From Actinocrinis puniceicyclus (lineage in GTDB: Bacteria > Actinomycetota > Actinomycetes > Streptomycetales > Catenulisporaceae): a stretch of DNA of 64,000 nt. The DNA lies in assembly GCF_018283645.1 (NCBI RefSeq), contig NZ_JAGSXH010000019.1:1-64000 (forward strand). Direction: 5' to 3'. The notes below the pieces were generated by a model that did no database searches, was not told the origin of the DNA, and worked only from the letters and a program-made list of their open reading frames with translations. The translations under genes were made by a program, and so were the position numbers. Below, piece after piece: positions 44,558 to 52,784 of the stretch (its first letter is position 1; every line of letters starts with the position of its first letter).

Positions 44558-45874
44558 CTAACTCCAGCCGGTGTCCGCTCCGGGTGTCCTGTGCACGGCC
44601 CCGGCAAGGGCGTCCGCGACGGGGCCGCAGCGGCGCGGGTCCAGCGCCGCCGTCGTGATGCGCAGGCCGGGGCCGCTGCGGATGCGGAACCAGGCGCCGG
44701 GCGCCGCCGCGTAGCCGGCGGCCAGCAGCGCGCTGAGCGCGGCGCTCTCGTCCGGCACCGGCACCCACACGTTCAGGCCGCTGCTGCCGTGCGCCTGCAC
44801 TCCCCGCTCCCGCAGTGCGCTGATCATCGCGACCCGGCGCTCGGCGTACAGGTCGGCGGCGGTCGCGACGAGGCGCTGGGTCGAGTGGTCGGCCAGTGCG
44901 TCAGACCACGTGGACTGGATGATCCGGCTCACGTGGCGCGCGGTGTGCCGAAGCCGGCCCGCGACGAGGTCGTGCGTGATCGGATCGGCGGACAGGAGAG
45001 CTATTCGCAGGTCCGGACCGTACGCCTTGGACGCGCTGCGCAGATACGCCCAGTGCCGGGTGGCCTCGGCCAGCGTGTTCGGTGGTCCGGTGGTCACGTC
45101 CGCGCCGTGATCGTCCTCGACGGTCAGCACGTCGGGATGGTCGCGCAGTACCGCCCGAAGCCGCCGGGCCCGGTCCGCGCCGACCGCGGCGCCATAAGGG
45201 TTCTGAGCCCGCGTCGTCACGATGAACGCTTTCGCCCCGGCCGCCAGCGCCGCCGCCAAGCCCTGCGGGTCGGGTCCCGCGTCGTCGACGGGCACCGGGT
45301 ACGGGGTCAGCCGGTCCGCGGCCAGCAGGTCGAGCAGTTGCGCCCACGCCGGATCCTCGACCGCGACCGTGTCGCCCGGCCGCAGCCGCGCCGCCAGCAG
45401 CCGGTCGATGCCGTCGAGCGTGCCGAAGGTGCAGGCCAGGTGCTCCGCGTCGATGCCGTCCCGGCTCAGCACGCGTTCGGCGCGGCGGCGCAGCGCCGGG
45501 TCGAGCGCCGGGTCGCCGTACACGGGCGGCCGGGTCACCGGCCGGGGGCTCAGGTGCGGCAGCAGCGCCGGGTCAGGGTTGCCGGTGGACAGATCGACAG
45601 TCCCCGCAGGCAGTTTCAGCGAACGGCTGGCCGGACTGGTGGCCGGCCGCTCGCGCACTTGCGTACCGTGCCGGCCGCGCGTCTCGACCGTCCCGCGGTC
45701 TCGCAGCAGACGGTAGGCGCTCGCGGCCGTGTTCGGGTTGACGCCCAACTGCGCCGCCAGCTCGCGTACCGGAGGCAGCGCCGTACCCGGGCTGAGCCGC
45801 CCGTGCGTGATCGCCGCCTCGATGCTCGCCGCTATGTCGCTTGCGCGGGCACCGCTGACCTCGTACTCTGCCAC
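44558..45874 (-). CDS. MocR-type regulator (GntR HTH fused to aminotransferase-like domain)
   Basis: An N-terminal GntR winged helix (PPVRELAAQLGVNPNTAASAY) is joined to a fold-type I aminotransferase-like domain with the PLP lysine in LRSASKAYGPDLRIA. Such proteins sense PLP or an amino acid and often control vitamin B6 or amino-acid genes. The start is uncertain; GTG 45874 or upstream TTG/GTG codons are possible. It is divergent, by about 60 bases, from a pyridoxamine-phosphate-oxidase-like gene, fitting control of that gene. Confidence 0.88.
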   Translation of the reverse strand: MAEYEVSGARASDIAASIEAAITHGRLSPGTALPPVRELAAQLGVNPNTAASAYRLLRDRGTVETRGRHGTQVRERPATSPASRSLKLPAGTVDLSTGNPDPALLPHLSPRPVTRPPVYGDPALDPALRRRAERVLSRDGIDAEHLACTFGTLDGIDRLLAARLRPGDTVAVEDPAWAQLLDLLAADRLTPYPVPVDDAGPDPQGLAAALAAGAKAFIVTTRAQNPYGAAVGADRARRLRAVLRDHPDVLTVEDDHGADVTTGPPNTLAEATRHWAYLRSASKAYGPDLRIALLSADPITHDLVAGRLRHTARHVSRIIQSTWSDALADHSTQRLVATAADLYAERRVAMISALRERGVQAHGSSGLNVWVPVPDESAALSALLAAGYAAAPGAWFRIRSGPGLRITTAALDPRRCGPVADALAGAVHRTPGADTGWS

Positions 45875-45933
45875 CCAGGCAGTTTGTTCCAACACAAAAC
45901 AGATTATGTACTAAGACAATATCGGAGGCAAGC
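45875..45933. promoter_or_regulatory. short divergent promoter region of the MocR/PPOX pair
   Basis: Unusually AT-rich for this window. It contains TTGT-N6-ACAA (part of 45884-45897) and a possible -10 region around TATGTAC/TAAGACAAT. GGAGG sits before the rightward GTG. A MocR operator here is likely. Confidence 0.5.
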
Positions 45934-46629
45934 GTGGGTGAGACGGTGCGGACTGACGTATCTGAGACATCTGAGACATCTGAGGTCGAGTACATACCGA
46001 CCGAGCGCAGCACGCCGACCCGCCACACCTCGCGCGCGAGCTACGACCGTGCGTCGGTGCACGCCGTGATCGACGAAGCACTCGTCTGCCATGTCGGGTT
46101 CATCCGCGACGGCGCACCCGTGGTCCTGCCGACCATCCACGCGCGCATCGGCGACACGCTCTACATCCACGGCTCGTCGGCGGGCCGATTCTCGCTGCTC
46201 GACGCAGAACCGGTCGGCGTGACCATCTCGCTGATCGACGGGATCGTGTTGGCCCGCTCCTGGCTGCATCATTCCGCGTCCTACCGCAGCGTCGTCGTTC
46301 ACGGCACCGCGCGTGTCGTCCGCTCCGAGGAAGAGAAGCGCACCGCGATGGCGGCGCTCATCGACCACGTGGCTCAGGGCCGCTCGAAGGACACCCGGCC
46401 CGCGACGCGTAAGGAACTGGCGAAGACCGCGATCGTCGCGGTCGAGCTGTCCGAGGTCTCGCTCAAGGCCCGCGGCGCCCACCTCGTGGAGGAACCAGAG
46501 GACGTGGACCTGCCCCACTGGGCCGGGTTCATCCCGCTCGAACTCACCGCCGGCGTCCCGGTGCCGGACGGGCAGCTGGCTGACGGCGTCCAGCTGCCTG
46601 GGTATCTGGCCGGGTACACGCGCGGTTAG
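45934..46629 (+). CDS. pyridoxamine 5'-phosphate oxidase family flavoprotein
   Basis: A 231-residue split-barrel flavoprotein of the PPOX/NimA-like group (DEALVCHVGFIRDGAPVVLP, GRFSLLDAEPVGVTISLIDG, WAGFIPLELTAG). Activity may be reduction of a nitro or flavin substrate or a PLP-related oxidation. The N-terminus contains a short SET repeat, TSETSE. GGAGG lies eight bases before GTG 45934. Divergence from a MocR regulator suggests a link to vitamin B6 metabolism. Confidence 0.85.
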   Translation: MGETVRTDVSETSETSEVEYIPTERSTPTRHTSRASYDRASVHAVIDEALVCHVGFIRDGAPVVLPTIHARIGDTLYIHGSSAGRFSLLDAEPVGVTISLIDGIVLARSWLHHSASYRSVVVHGTARVVRSEEEKRTAMAALIDHVAQGRSKDTRPATRKELAKTAIVAVELSEVSLKARGAHLVEEPEDVDLPHWAGFIPLELTAGVPVPDGQLADGVQLPGYLAGYTRG

Positions 46630-46763
46630 CCCGCGTAAGGCGACTCCGACGGGGGAAATCGGATCCGGCCCGGCGCGGCGCGGGAATCGGCGCGGCGCGG
46701 ATCGGGTTGACTCCCTCCGACGCAGGAACCGACGCGCCGCCGGCGCACAGGAGGGAACACGCG

Positions 46764-47189
46764 GTGAGCGACGAGCAGGATCGGATCGCGAGGGCACGCG
46801 CGTTCGTGGCGGCGAACCCGCGCGGTGTGCTGACCACCTACCGCCGCGACGGCCAGGCGCAGATGTCTCCGGTGACGCCCGGCGTCGACGCGGCGGGCCG
46901 CATCATCATCAGCGTCACCGAGGACCGGGCCAAGACCAGGAACGCCCGGCGCGATCCCCGCGTCGCGCTGTGCGCCTTCAGCGAGGGTTTCTACGGGCCC
47001 TGGGTCCAGGTCGAGGGGCGGGCCGGGTTCGCCGACGGCCCGGACCGCATCGACGCGCTGGTCGACTACTACCGCGTTCTCAGCGGCGAACACGAGGACT
47101 GGGGCGAGTATCGCGCGGCGATGTTGCGAGACCGACGGGTGCTGCTGCGCTTCGAGATCCTCAGGGCCTCAGGGCCGGTTGTCGGCTGA
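46764..47189 (+). CDS. PPOX-class F420-dependent oxidoreductase
   Basis: A 141-residue split-barrel protein (FVAANPRGVLTTYRRDGQAQ, SVTEDRAKTRNARRDPRVAL, YGPWVQVEGRAGF) typical of small F420-binding PPOX proteins. The cofactor is inferred from family and phylum. AGGAGGG precedes GTG 46764. Its last 29 bases overlap the end of iclR in antisense. Confidence 0.88.
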   Translation: MSDEQDRIARARAFVAANPRGVLTTYRRDGQAQMSPVTPGVDAAGRIIISVTEDRAKTRNARRDPRVALCAFSEGFYGPWVQVEGRAGFADGPDRIDALVDYYRVLSGEHEDWGEYRAAMLRDRRVLLRFEILRASGPVVG

Positions 47190-48018
47190 CGGACCGCTGC
47201 GCGCGCAGGCCGGAGCGCTGAGCCACCGTGGAGCGGGCCAAGTCCTGCTCGATGAGCGCGGCCGTCTCCAGCATGTGCGGAACGATGCGGTCGACCAGGT
47301 CCTGCGCCGAGGTCCGCGAGACGTTCGTGGCCACGTTGATCGCGGCGACCACCTGCCCCGACTGGTCCCGGATCGGTGCGGCGACCGAACGCAGCCCCTC
47401 CTCCAGTTCCTGGTCCGCCATCGCCCAGCCGCGTTCCCGCACCGCCGCGAGCTCCTGCCGCAGTACTTCCGAGTCGGCCAGGGTGTGCGACGTCAGGGCG
47501 CGCAGCTTCGCCGACGCCAGATAGCCGTCCAGCCACTCGGCCGAGTGCCACGCCAGCAGGACCCGGCCCATCGATGTGGCGTACGCCGGGAACCGGGTGC
47601 CGACGCTGATCGCCACCGTCATGATCCGCTTGGTGGGCACGCGCGCGACGTACACCACCTCGTCGCCATCGAGCACTGATACCGAGGTGGACTCGTGGAC
47701 GCGCTCGACCAGTTGTTCCAGGTGCGGCAGCGCGATCTCCGGCAGGCTCAGGCTGGACAGGTACGCGTAGCCCAGTTCGAGGATCTTGGGCCGCAGCGCG
47801 AACAACCTGCCGTCGGTGCGCACATAGCCCAGTTCGACCAGCGTCAGCAGGAAACGCCGGGCGGCGGCGCGAGTGAGCCCGGTCGTGCGGGCCACCTCGG
47901 AGAGGGTCAGCTCCGGATGCTCCGCGTCGAACGCGCGAATGACCGCCAGGCCGCGCTCCAGCGACTGCACGAAAGGTCCGGCGCCGTCACGGCTCGGCGC
48001 GGACAACGGCTCGGGCAT
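47161..48018 (-). CDS. IclR family regulator
   Basis: A 285-residue regulator with an N-terminal winged helix (GLAVIRAFDAEHPELTLSEVAR then TGLTRAAARRFLLTLVELGY) and a C-terminal GAF-like effector domain (GWAMADQELEEGLRSVAAPI). The sequence is closest in feel to PcaR/PobR-type regulators of aromatic catabolism. It is divergent from the aldehyde dehydrogenase, which fits a small aromatic-aldehyde unit. Confidence 0.92.
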   Translation of the reverse strand: MPEPLSAPSRDGAGPFVQSLERGLAVIRAFDAEHPELTLSEVARTTGLTRAAARRFLLTLVELGYVRTDGRLFALRPKILELGYAYLSSLSLPEIALPHLEQLVERVHESTSVSVLDGDEVVYVARVPTKRIMTVAISVGTRFPAYATSMGRVLLAWHSAEWLDGYLASAKLRALTSHTLADSEVLRQELAAVRERGWAMADQELEEGLRSVAAPIRDQSGQVVAAINVATNVSRTSAQDLVDRIVPHMLETAALIEQDLARSTVAQRSGLRAQRSVSRQPALRP

Positions 48019-48349
48019 CGGCGTCCCCTCTCTCGAGCACCGGCGGCGGGTCGCGCGACGGACCCGGGTTCGCAGGGCGGACCGTGGTTCGCGGCACGCC
48101 CGTGGCGCGCCCCGGAGCCGCGCTTCGTGCCGCGAGCGGCCGGTGAACCGAAACGGTATGGCCGGGTAAGCCCCCGGTCAACGTGGTGGCGGGACGGAAA
48201 CCGGCGGCGAAGCGGCGACACCTCGCCAAACCGTTGACGGCTCAGTCGTGCGGGCTTATGTTCGCTGCCAGCACGAGCGTGCGACATGCGTACCGCAAGC
48301 ATGTGCGTGCGCCAATCCGGCCCAACCGCGCGCAAGCAGGAGAAACGCC
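48019..48349. promoter_or_regulatory. divergent iclR/aldehyde dehydrogenase promoter region
   Basis: About 331 bases with no gene. Two related short palindromes, ACCG-AAA-CGGT at 48147-48157 and CGG-AAA-CCG at 48195-48203, are candidates for IclR binding. No consensus promoter is clear. Confidence 0.35.
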
Positions 48350-49849
48350 GTGGCAGATCAAGATTCGGCCAGCACCTTCCCGCGATCCCAGGCGTGGCTC
48401 GACCCGGACCGCTGGAGCGGACGGGTCTTCCTCGGCGGTTGGACCGAGGCGGCCGGCGGGGACGCGCCGGTCATCGAGCCGGCCACTGGAGCGCACCTGG
48501 CCCGTGTCGGCTCGGCCGCGCCCGCCGACGTGGCCCGCGCCTGCGCCCTGGCCGCCGCGGCTCAGCCTGCTTGGGCCGCCGCGCCCTACCACGAGCGCGC
48601 CGCCGTGCTGCGCCGCGCCGCCGCTCTGCTGGAGGAGAACCGGGCCGAGGTCGAACACTGGCTGGTGCGCGAGGGCGGAAAGGTCCCGGGCGCCGCGGCG
48701 TTCGAGATCGGCTTGGTGCTCGGCGAGTTGCACGAGGCCGCCGCGCTGCCCTCGCGGCCCTACGGCGAGCTGATCCCCAGCGGCGAGCCGCGGCTCAGCT
48801 TCGCCCGTCGCGTCCCGGTCGGCGTCGTCGGGGTCATCGCCCCCTTCAACTTCCCGCTCATCCTCGCCGCCCGCTCGCTCGCGCCGGCGCTGGCCCTCGG
48901 CAACGCGGTCGTGCTCAAACCGGATCCGCGCACCGCCGTCTGCGGCGGCGTCGCGCTGGCCCGCCTCTTCGAGGCGGCCGGGCTGCCCGACGGAGTGCTG
49001 CACGTGCTGCCCGGCGGCGCGCAGGCCGGTGAGGCGCTGGTCACCGACCCGAACCTGCGGGTGGTCTCGTTCACCGGCTCCACCGCGGCCGGCCGCCGGG
49101 TCGGCACCCTGGCCGCGCAGCACCTCAAGCGCGCCCACCTGGAACTCGGCGGCAACAGTGCCCTGATCGTGCTCGACGACGCCGATCTGGAGCGCGCGGT
49201 CTCCGCCGGCGCCTGGGGCTCCTTCCTGCATCAGGGCCAGATCTGCATGACCACCGGCCGCCACCTCGTGCACGAGGCCGTATACGACGACTATGTCGCC
49301 GCGCTCGCCGCGAAGGCCGAGCACCTGCCGGTCGGGGATCCGGCCGGCGGCGCGGTCGCCCTCGGCCCGCTGATCGACGCGCGCCAGCGCGACAAGGTGC
49401 ACGCACTGGTCACCGCGAGTGTCGAGGCGGGCGCGCGGCTCGTGGCCGGCGGCACGTACGAAGAACTCTTCTACCGGCCCACCGTGCTGGCCGAGGTCAC
49501 CCCGGACGCCCCGGCATACGCGCAGGAGGTCTTCGGCCCGGTGGCGCCGGTCACCCGTTTCTCGACCCTCGACCAGGCCGCGAAGCTCGCCTCGGACACC
49601 GAGTACGGGCTCTCGCTGGGCATCCTCACCCGCGACGTGATGCGCGGCCTCGAGCTGGCCGAGAAGATCCCCACCGGCCTGGTCCACATCAACGACCAGA
49701 CGGTCAACGACGAGGCCGTGGCGCCGTTCGGCGGCTTGGCCGCGTCGGGCACCGGAGCCCGCTTCGGCGGGGCCGCGGCCAACGTGGAGGCGTTCACCGA
49801 GACCCGCTGGATCACCGTCCGGGCGCAGATCGCCCCGTACCCGTTCTAG
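48350..49849 (+). CDS. benzaldehyde/vanillin dehydrogenase-like aldehyde dehydrogenase
   Basis: A 499-residue NAD(P)-dependent enzyme that oxidises an aldehyde to its acid. Visible motifs are FTGSTAAGRRVG (cofactor), LELGGNSALIVL with general base Glu265, and GQICMTTGRHLVHE with catalytic Cys299. The last form is typical of benzaldehyde and vanillin dehydrogenases. GAGAAACGCC precedes GTG 48350. IclR divergence supports aromatic catabolism. Confidence 0.9.
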   Translation: MADQDSASTFPRSQAWLDPDRWSGRVFLGGWTEAAGGDAPVIEPATGAHLARVGSAAPADVARACALAAAAQPAWAAAPYHERAAVLRRAAALLEENRAEVEHWLVREGGKVPGAAAFEIGLVLGELHEAAALPSRPYGELIPSGEPRLSFARRVPVGVVGVIAPFNFPLILAARSLAPALALGNAVVLKPDPRTAVCGGVALARLFEAAGLPDGVLHVLPGGAQAGEALVTDPNLRVVSFTGSTAAGRRVGTLAAQHLKRAHLELGGNSALIVLDDADLERAVSAGAWGSFLHQGQICMTTGRHLVHEAVYDDYVAALAAKAEHLPVGDPAGGAVALGPLIDARQRDKVHALVTASVEAGARLVAGGTYEELFYRPTVLAEVTPDAPAYAQEVFGPVAPVTRFSTLDQAAKLASDTEYGLSLGILTRDVMRGLELAEKIPTGLVHINDQTVNDEAVAPFGGLAASGTGARFGGAAANVEAFTETRWITVRAQIAPYPF

Positions 49850-49989
49850 CGGGACACCAGCGGCCGGTCCCGGACCGTGTTCGAGAACAATCGCAGGGGC
49901 CGAGGCGACTTCTCGAACGCGGCCTGGACCAGCCACGCCCAGGCCACGGCCAGGCGTCCAGCCGTAGATCGTGATTGTGCTGGCTGGCC

Positions 49990-50538
49990 TTATGTTCTCC
50001 TCGGCTTGCGGGGCTTGGTCCATTTGCCGTCGGGTCGGTCGCGCTGTCGGGCCGGTGTCGCCGCGTCGAACTGCGCCTTGCTCACGACCGTGCGCGGTTC
50101 GGGTTCGAGCACGGGTGTGGTCGATCGCCAGGGGACGGCCGTGTCCCATCCGATGACGGGCAAGGTCTCGTTGTAGTGGGGGGCGAACTGCGCGGTGATG
50201 AGGGCGGGCATGCGGTAGTTCAGGCGTCGTACATGATCGAGGAACGCGGCGGGGAGCAGGACGTGATGGGTTTCCACGTAGTGCGGGAAGTCCTGGCGCC
50301 AGAGCCAGACTCCGTCGGTGACCGGCGATGAGCAGCCCCGGGAGTGGCGGTGGTCGGCTCCGGTGATCGCGTCCGGGCAGGATTCCATGACGTCGATCAG
50401 CACGTGGCCGGCGTCCAGGTAGGCCACCAGGTCCGTTTCGTCCGGCTCGCCGGCGGGTCGGACGGCGTCGCGCACGGACCCGTTCGGCCGGCCGGGGTCT
50501 TTGGCGAACTCGTCGTAGAAGCCGAGCAGTTCCAGCAT
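49990..50538 (-). CDS. hypothetical protein, actinobacterial
   Basis: I do not recognise this 182-residue protein. It has conserved-looking HRHSRGCSSPVTDGVWLWR and FPHYVETHHVLLPAAFLDHV segments rich in His and Trp, and a basic tail. Codon choice has a visibly lower third-position GC than neighbours. It lies beside transposon debris and may be recently acquired. ATG 50538 is the only good start. Confidence 0.6.
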   Translation of the reverse strand: MLELLGFYDEFAKDPGRPNGSVRDAVRPAGEPDETDLVAYLDAGHVLIDVMESCPDAITGADHRHSRGCSSPVTDGVWLWRQDFPHYVETHHVLLPAAFLDHVRRLNYRMPALITAQFAPHYNETLPVIGWDTAVPWRSTTPVLEPEPRTVVSKAQFDAATPARQRDRPDGKWTKPRKPRRT

Positions 50539-50614
50539 CGCGGACCCCTCCCGTGATCAGCTCTCTTAATCCTCCCGGGTGAGCGGGCGCGGCCACCGGT
50601 GATCATCGAGGTTT

Positions 50615-50725
50615 GTGAAGACAACGAAGGATCAAGCGGTAGCCGCAGGCCACAGCATCGACGCCGAACGATGGCACGCCCTGTTCGAGGATCTGATAGG
50701 GCGCATCACTGAACGCCGTTGGTAC
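50615..50725 (+). pseudogene. possible transposase N-terminal relic
   Basis: A short open segment contains SIDAERWHALFEDLIGRIT, similar in spacing to the N-terminus of IS701-like transposases of Streptomyces (DRW-x-FE-LMGRI). It then runs into the 205-bp inverted-repeat element and loses similarity. Low confidence; the alternative is chance. Confidence 0.35.
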
Positions 50726-50929
50726 TGGTGTCCCGCGCCGGAAGTCCGCCGTGAAAATCGGCCCCCGCATCCCGCCTGGCCGCGTTGCCGAAACGCCCAC
50801 AGACGACCCACTGCGTTGATTGAGCACCGCGAGGGTGTTCCGGCGCCTTGCCAGCCGGGCGCGGATGACCGGACGTGCGCAGCCAGGTCGAGCAGAGTCA
50901 TGCGACGGATTTCCGGCGCGGGACACTAG
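50725..50929. mobile_element. 205-bp element with imperfect 27-bp terminal inverted repeats
   Basis: The left arm 50725-50751 and the right arm 50903-50929 match inverted at 24 of 27 positions, and all three differences are transitions. The core CTGGTGTCCCGCGCCGGAA / TTCCGGCGCGGGACACTAG is obvious. The interior codes for nothing recognisable, so this looks like a non-autonomous or decayed insertion sequence. I saw no clear target duplication. The right end supplies the TAG stop of the neighbouring hydrolase. Confidence 0.65.
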
Positions 50930-51789
50930 GCCGCCGTCGATCGGATGCGCCGGAGCACCTCGTCGGCGAGTGCGTCGGGAGCCTCATCCGGAATCCAGTG
51001 GCTGACGCCCGGTAGTTCGACGAAGCGGAACGGCCCGGTGACCTGCCCGGCGCAGTACTCGGCGGCCGCGCGCCCGATCGCGACGTCCTCGGTCGACCAG
51101 ACATACGTGGTCGGCACGTCGACCGGCGGCAGCGCGGAGTCCTCGCGCCGCATGGCCCGATACCAGTTCAGCGAGGCCGTCAGAGCCGCCGGCTCGCTCA
51201 GCGCACGCAGATGCGGCTCGGCGGCGCGGTCGGGCAGCGGCCGGTAGAGCGCGCGCAGCCGGGCCGCGCCGTCCTCCAGCAGGACCTGTTCGGCCTTCCC
51301 CGGCTGCCGGAACAGCCGCATGTACGCCGAGCGCTCGCGTTGCCCGCTGCGCTCGTCCGCCAGAGCGGCTGCCATCGCCCGCGGATGCGGCACCGACACT
51401 GCCGTCAGCGTACGCACCCGGTCCGGCCGCCCGGCCGCCAGAGCCCAGGCGACCATCGCACCCCAGTCGTGACCGACCACGTCGGCGCGCTCGACCCCGC
51501 AGGCGTCGAGCACGCGTAGCGCGTCCGCGACCGTGTGCGCCAACCCGTACGCCTGGATGTCGGCCGGTCGCGCGCCGGGGCTGTAGCCGCGCTGATCCGG
51601 GGCGATCAGGCGCAGGCCGTGCGGCGCGAGCCGCTGCGCGAGCGCGTCGAAGCAGCGGTGCGTCTGCGGGAAGCCGTGCAGCAGGAGCACCGCGCGGCCG
51701 CCCGGATCACCCTGTTCGGCCACGTCGAGGATCAAGTCGGCCGCGGTCGTGACCCGGCGCATCGTCCAGCGCGTCTGCTCGTCCATCAC
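50926..51789 (-). CDS. alpha/beta hydrolase (epoxide hydrolase/haloalkane dehalogenase-like)
   Basis: A 287-residue alpha/beta hydrolase. The oxyanion loop is LLHGFPQTH, the nucleophile elbow GHDWGAM has Asp108, and the catalytic His is in GVSHWIPDEAP near residue 268. An Asp nucleophile with this lid size is typical of epoxide hydrolases. Start is GTG 51789 or ATG 51786. The C-terminus ends in the right repeat of the neighbouring element. Confidence 0.9.
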   Translation of the reverse strand: MMDEQTRWTMRRVTTAADLILDVAEQGDPGGRAVLLLHGFPQTHRCFDALAQRLAPHGLRLIAPDQRGYSPGARPADIQAYGLAHTVADALRVLDACGVERADVVGHDWGAMVAWALAAGRPDRVRTLTAVSVPHPRAMAAALADERSGQRERSAYMRLFRQPGKAEQVLLEDGAARLRALYRPLPDRAAEPHLRALSEPAALTASLNWYRAMRREDSALPPVDVPTTYVWSTEDVAIGRAAAEYCAGQVTGPFRFVELPGVSHWIPDEAPDALADEVLRRIRSTAA

Positions 51790-52076
51790 GGACAGCGTAC
51801 GGCCGTCGCGTCCCGGGAGAGTCCCCGCCGCGCCGCGCCGGCCCGGACGGCGCGAGCGGGATGCGGGCCATGTGTCGCAGGGATCGATTACATCCCGTGC
51901 CGCCGCCGGCCGAGCGCGCCCCGTGTTACAGAACGCTCATAAACCAGAATCACAGAATTCGAAGGTGATGTTGTCAGGGCTCTGGAATGTCGGCACCCAT
52001 AGCGGATAGTCTCCAGCGCGATGCGTTCCGTGTTGATGACGCCCCTGCGCCCGTCCGAGCGATGGAGGCTGTGACG

Positions 52077-52733
52077 ATGCGCCCGGCTCAGGCTCCCGGC
52101 CGCCCCGGACGGCTGGCCGACGACTTCTTCCTCATGGCGCACGACGAGACCAGCGGCAAACCCCGGTTACCCGAGCGGATCGCCGGGCTGGGCCTTGCCG
52201 CCGCGCTGCTCGGAGAACTGGCCCTGAGCGGCCGCGTCGAGCCCAGGGACGGAACCGTCGCCGTGCTCGACGCCGCCGCCTGCGGCGACGAACTGGCCGG
52301 CCGGATGCTCGAATTCCTCAAGCAGGAACAGCATCCCACGCGCACCTGGCTGGCGTTCTTCGGCGGCAGCGCACACGAGGAGGTCGGCCTGCGCATGGTC
52401 GGCGACGGGCTGCTGGTGCGCGCGTCGCGCCGGCGACCGTGGCAGGCCGGCCGCTGGGTGCCCGCCGCCGCGGGCGTGGCCGCCCGGCCCACCGCGCTGC
52501 TGTGCACGGCGCTCATCCGCGGCCAGCGGCTCGACGAGCGCTCCCTGCTGCTGCTGGGCCTGCTGCGGGCCACCGGACTCGACCAGCCGGTGCTCTGGGA
52601 GGTGCGCCAGAGCGAGCCGCACGCGCTGCGCCGGATCGACGGCGCGCTCGCGCTGCTGCGCCCGCCGTTGGCCGAACTGACCGGCCAGACCGAGGCCGCG
52701 GTCGGCAACGCCATCGCGACCCGCCGCTTCTGA
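52077..52733 (+). CDS. GPP34 (GOLPH3-like) family protein
   Basis: A 218-residue protein of the GPP34 family, related to Golgi phosphoprotein 3, common and multicopy in actinobacteria but of unknown bacterial role. LADDFFLMAHDETSGKPRL and IAGLGLAAALLGELALSGRV are characteristic. ATG 52077 has GGAGG eight bases upstream, so upstream in-frame ATGs at 51987 and 52062 are less likely. Confidence 0.88.
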   Translation: MRPAQAPGRPGRLADDFFLMAHDETSGKPRLPERIAGLGLAAALLGELALSGRVEPRDGTVAVLDAAACGDELAGRMLEFLKQEQHPTRTWLAFFGGSAHEEVGLRMVGDGLLVRASRRRPWQAGRWVPAAAGVAARPTALLCTALIRGQRLDERSLLLLGLLRATGLDQPVLWEVRQSEPHALRRIDGALALLRPPLAELTGQTEAAVGNAIATRRF

Positions 52734-52784
52734 TCGGCGGCCCCCGCACGTCCACACCCTTACCGCATGACAGGAGGACCCACC

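Noticed and set aside
50632-50901. Minus-strand frame inside the 205-bp element
   Set aside because: No motif and only weak start; probably the decayed interior of the element.
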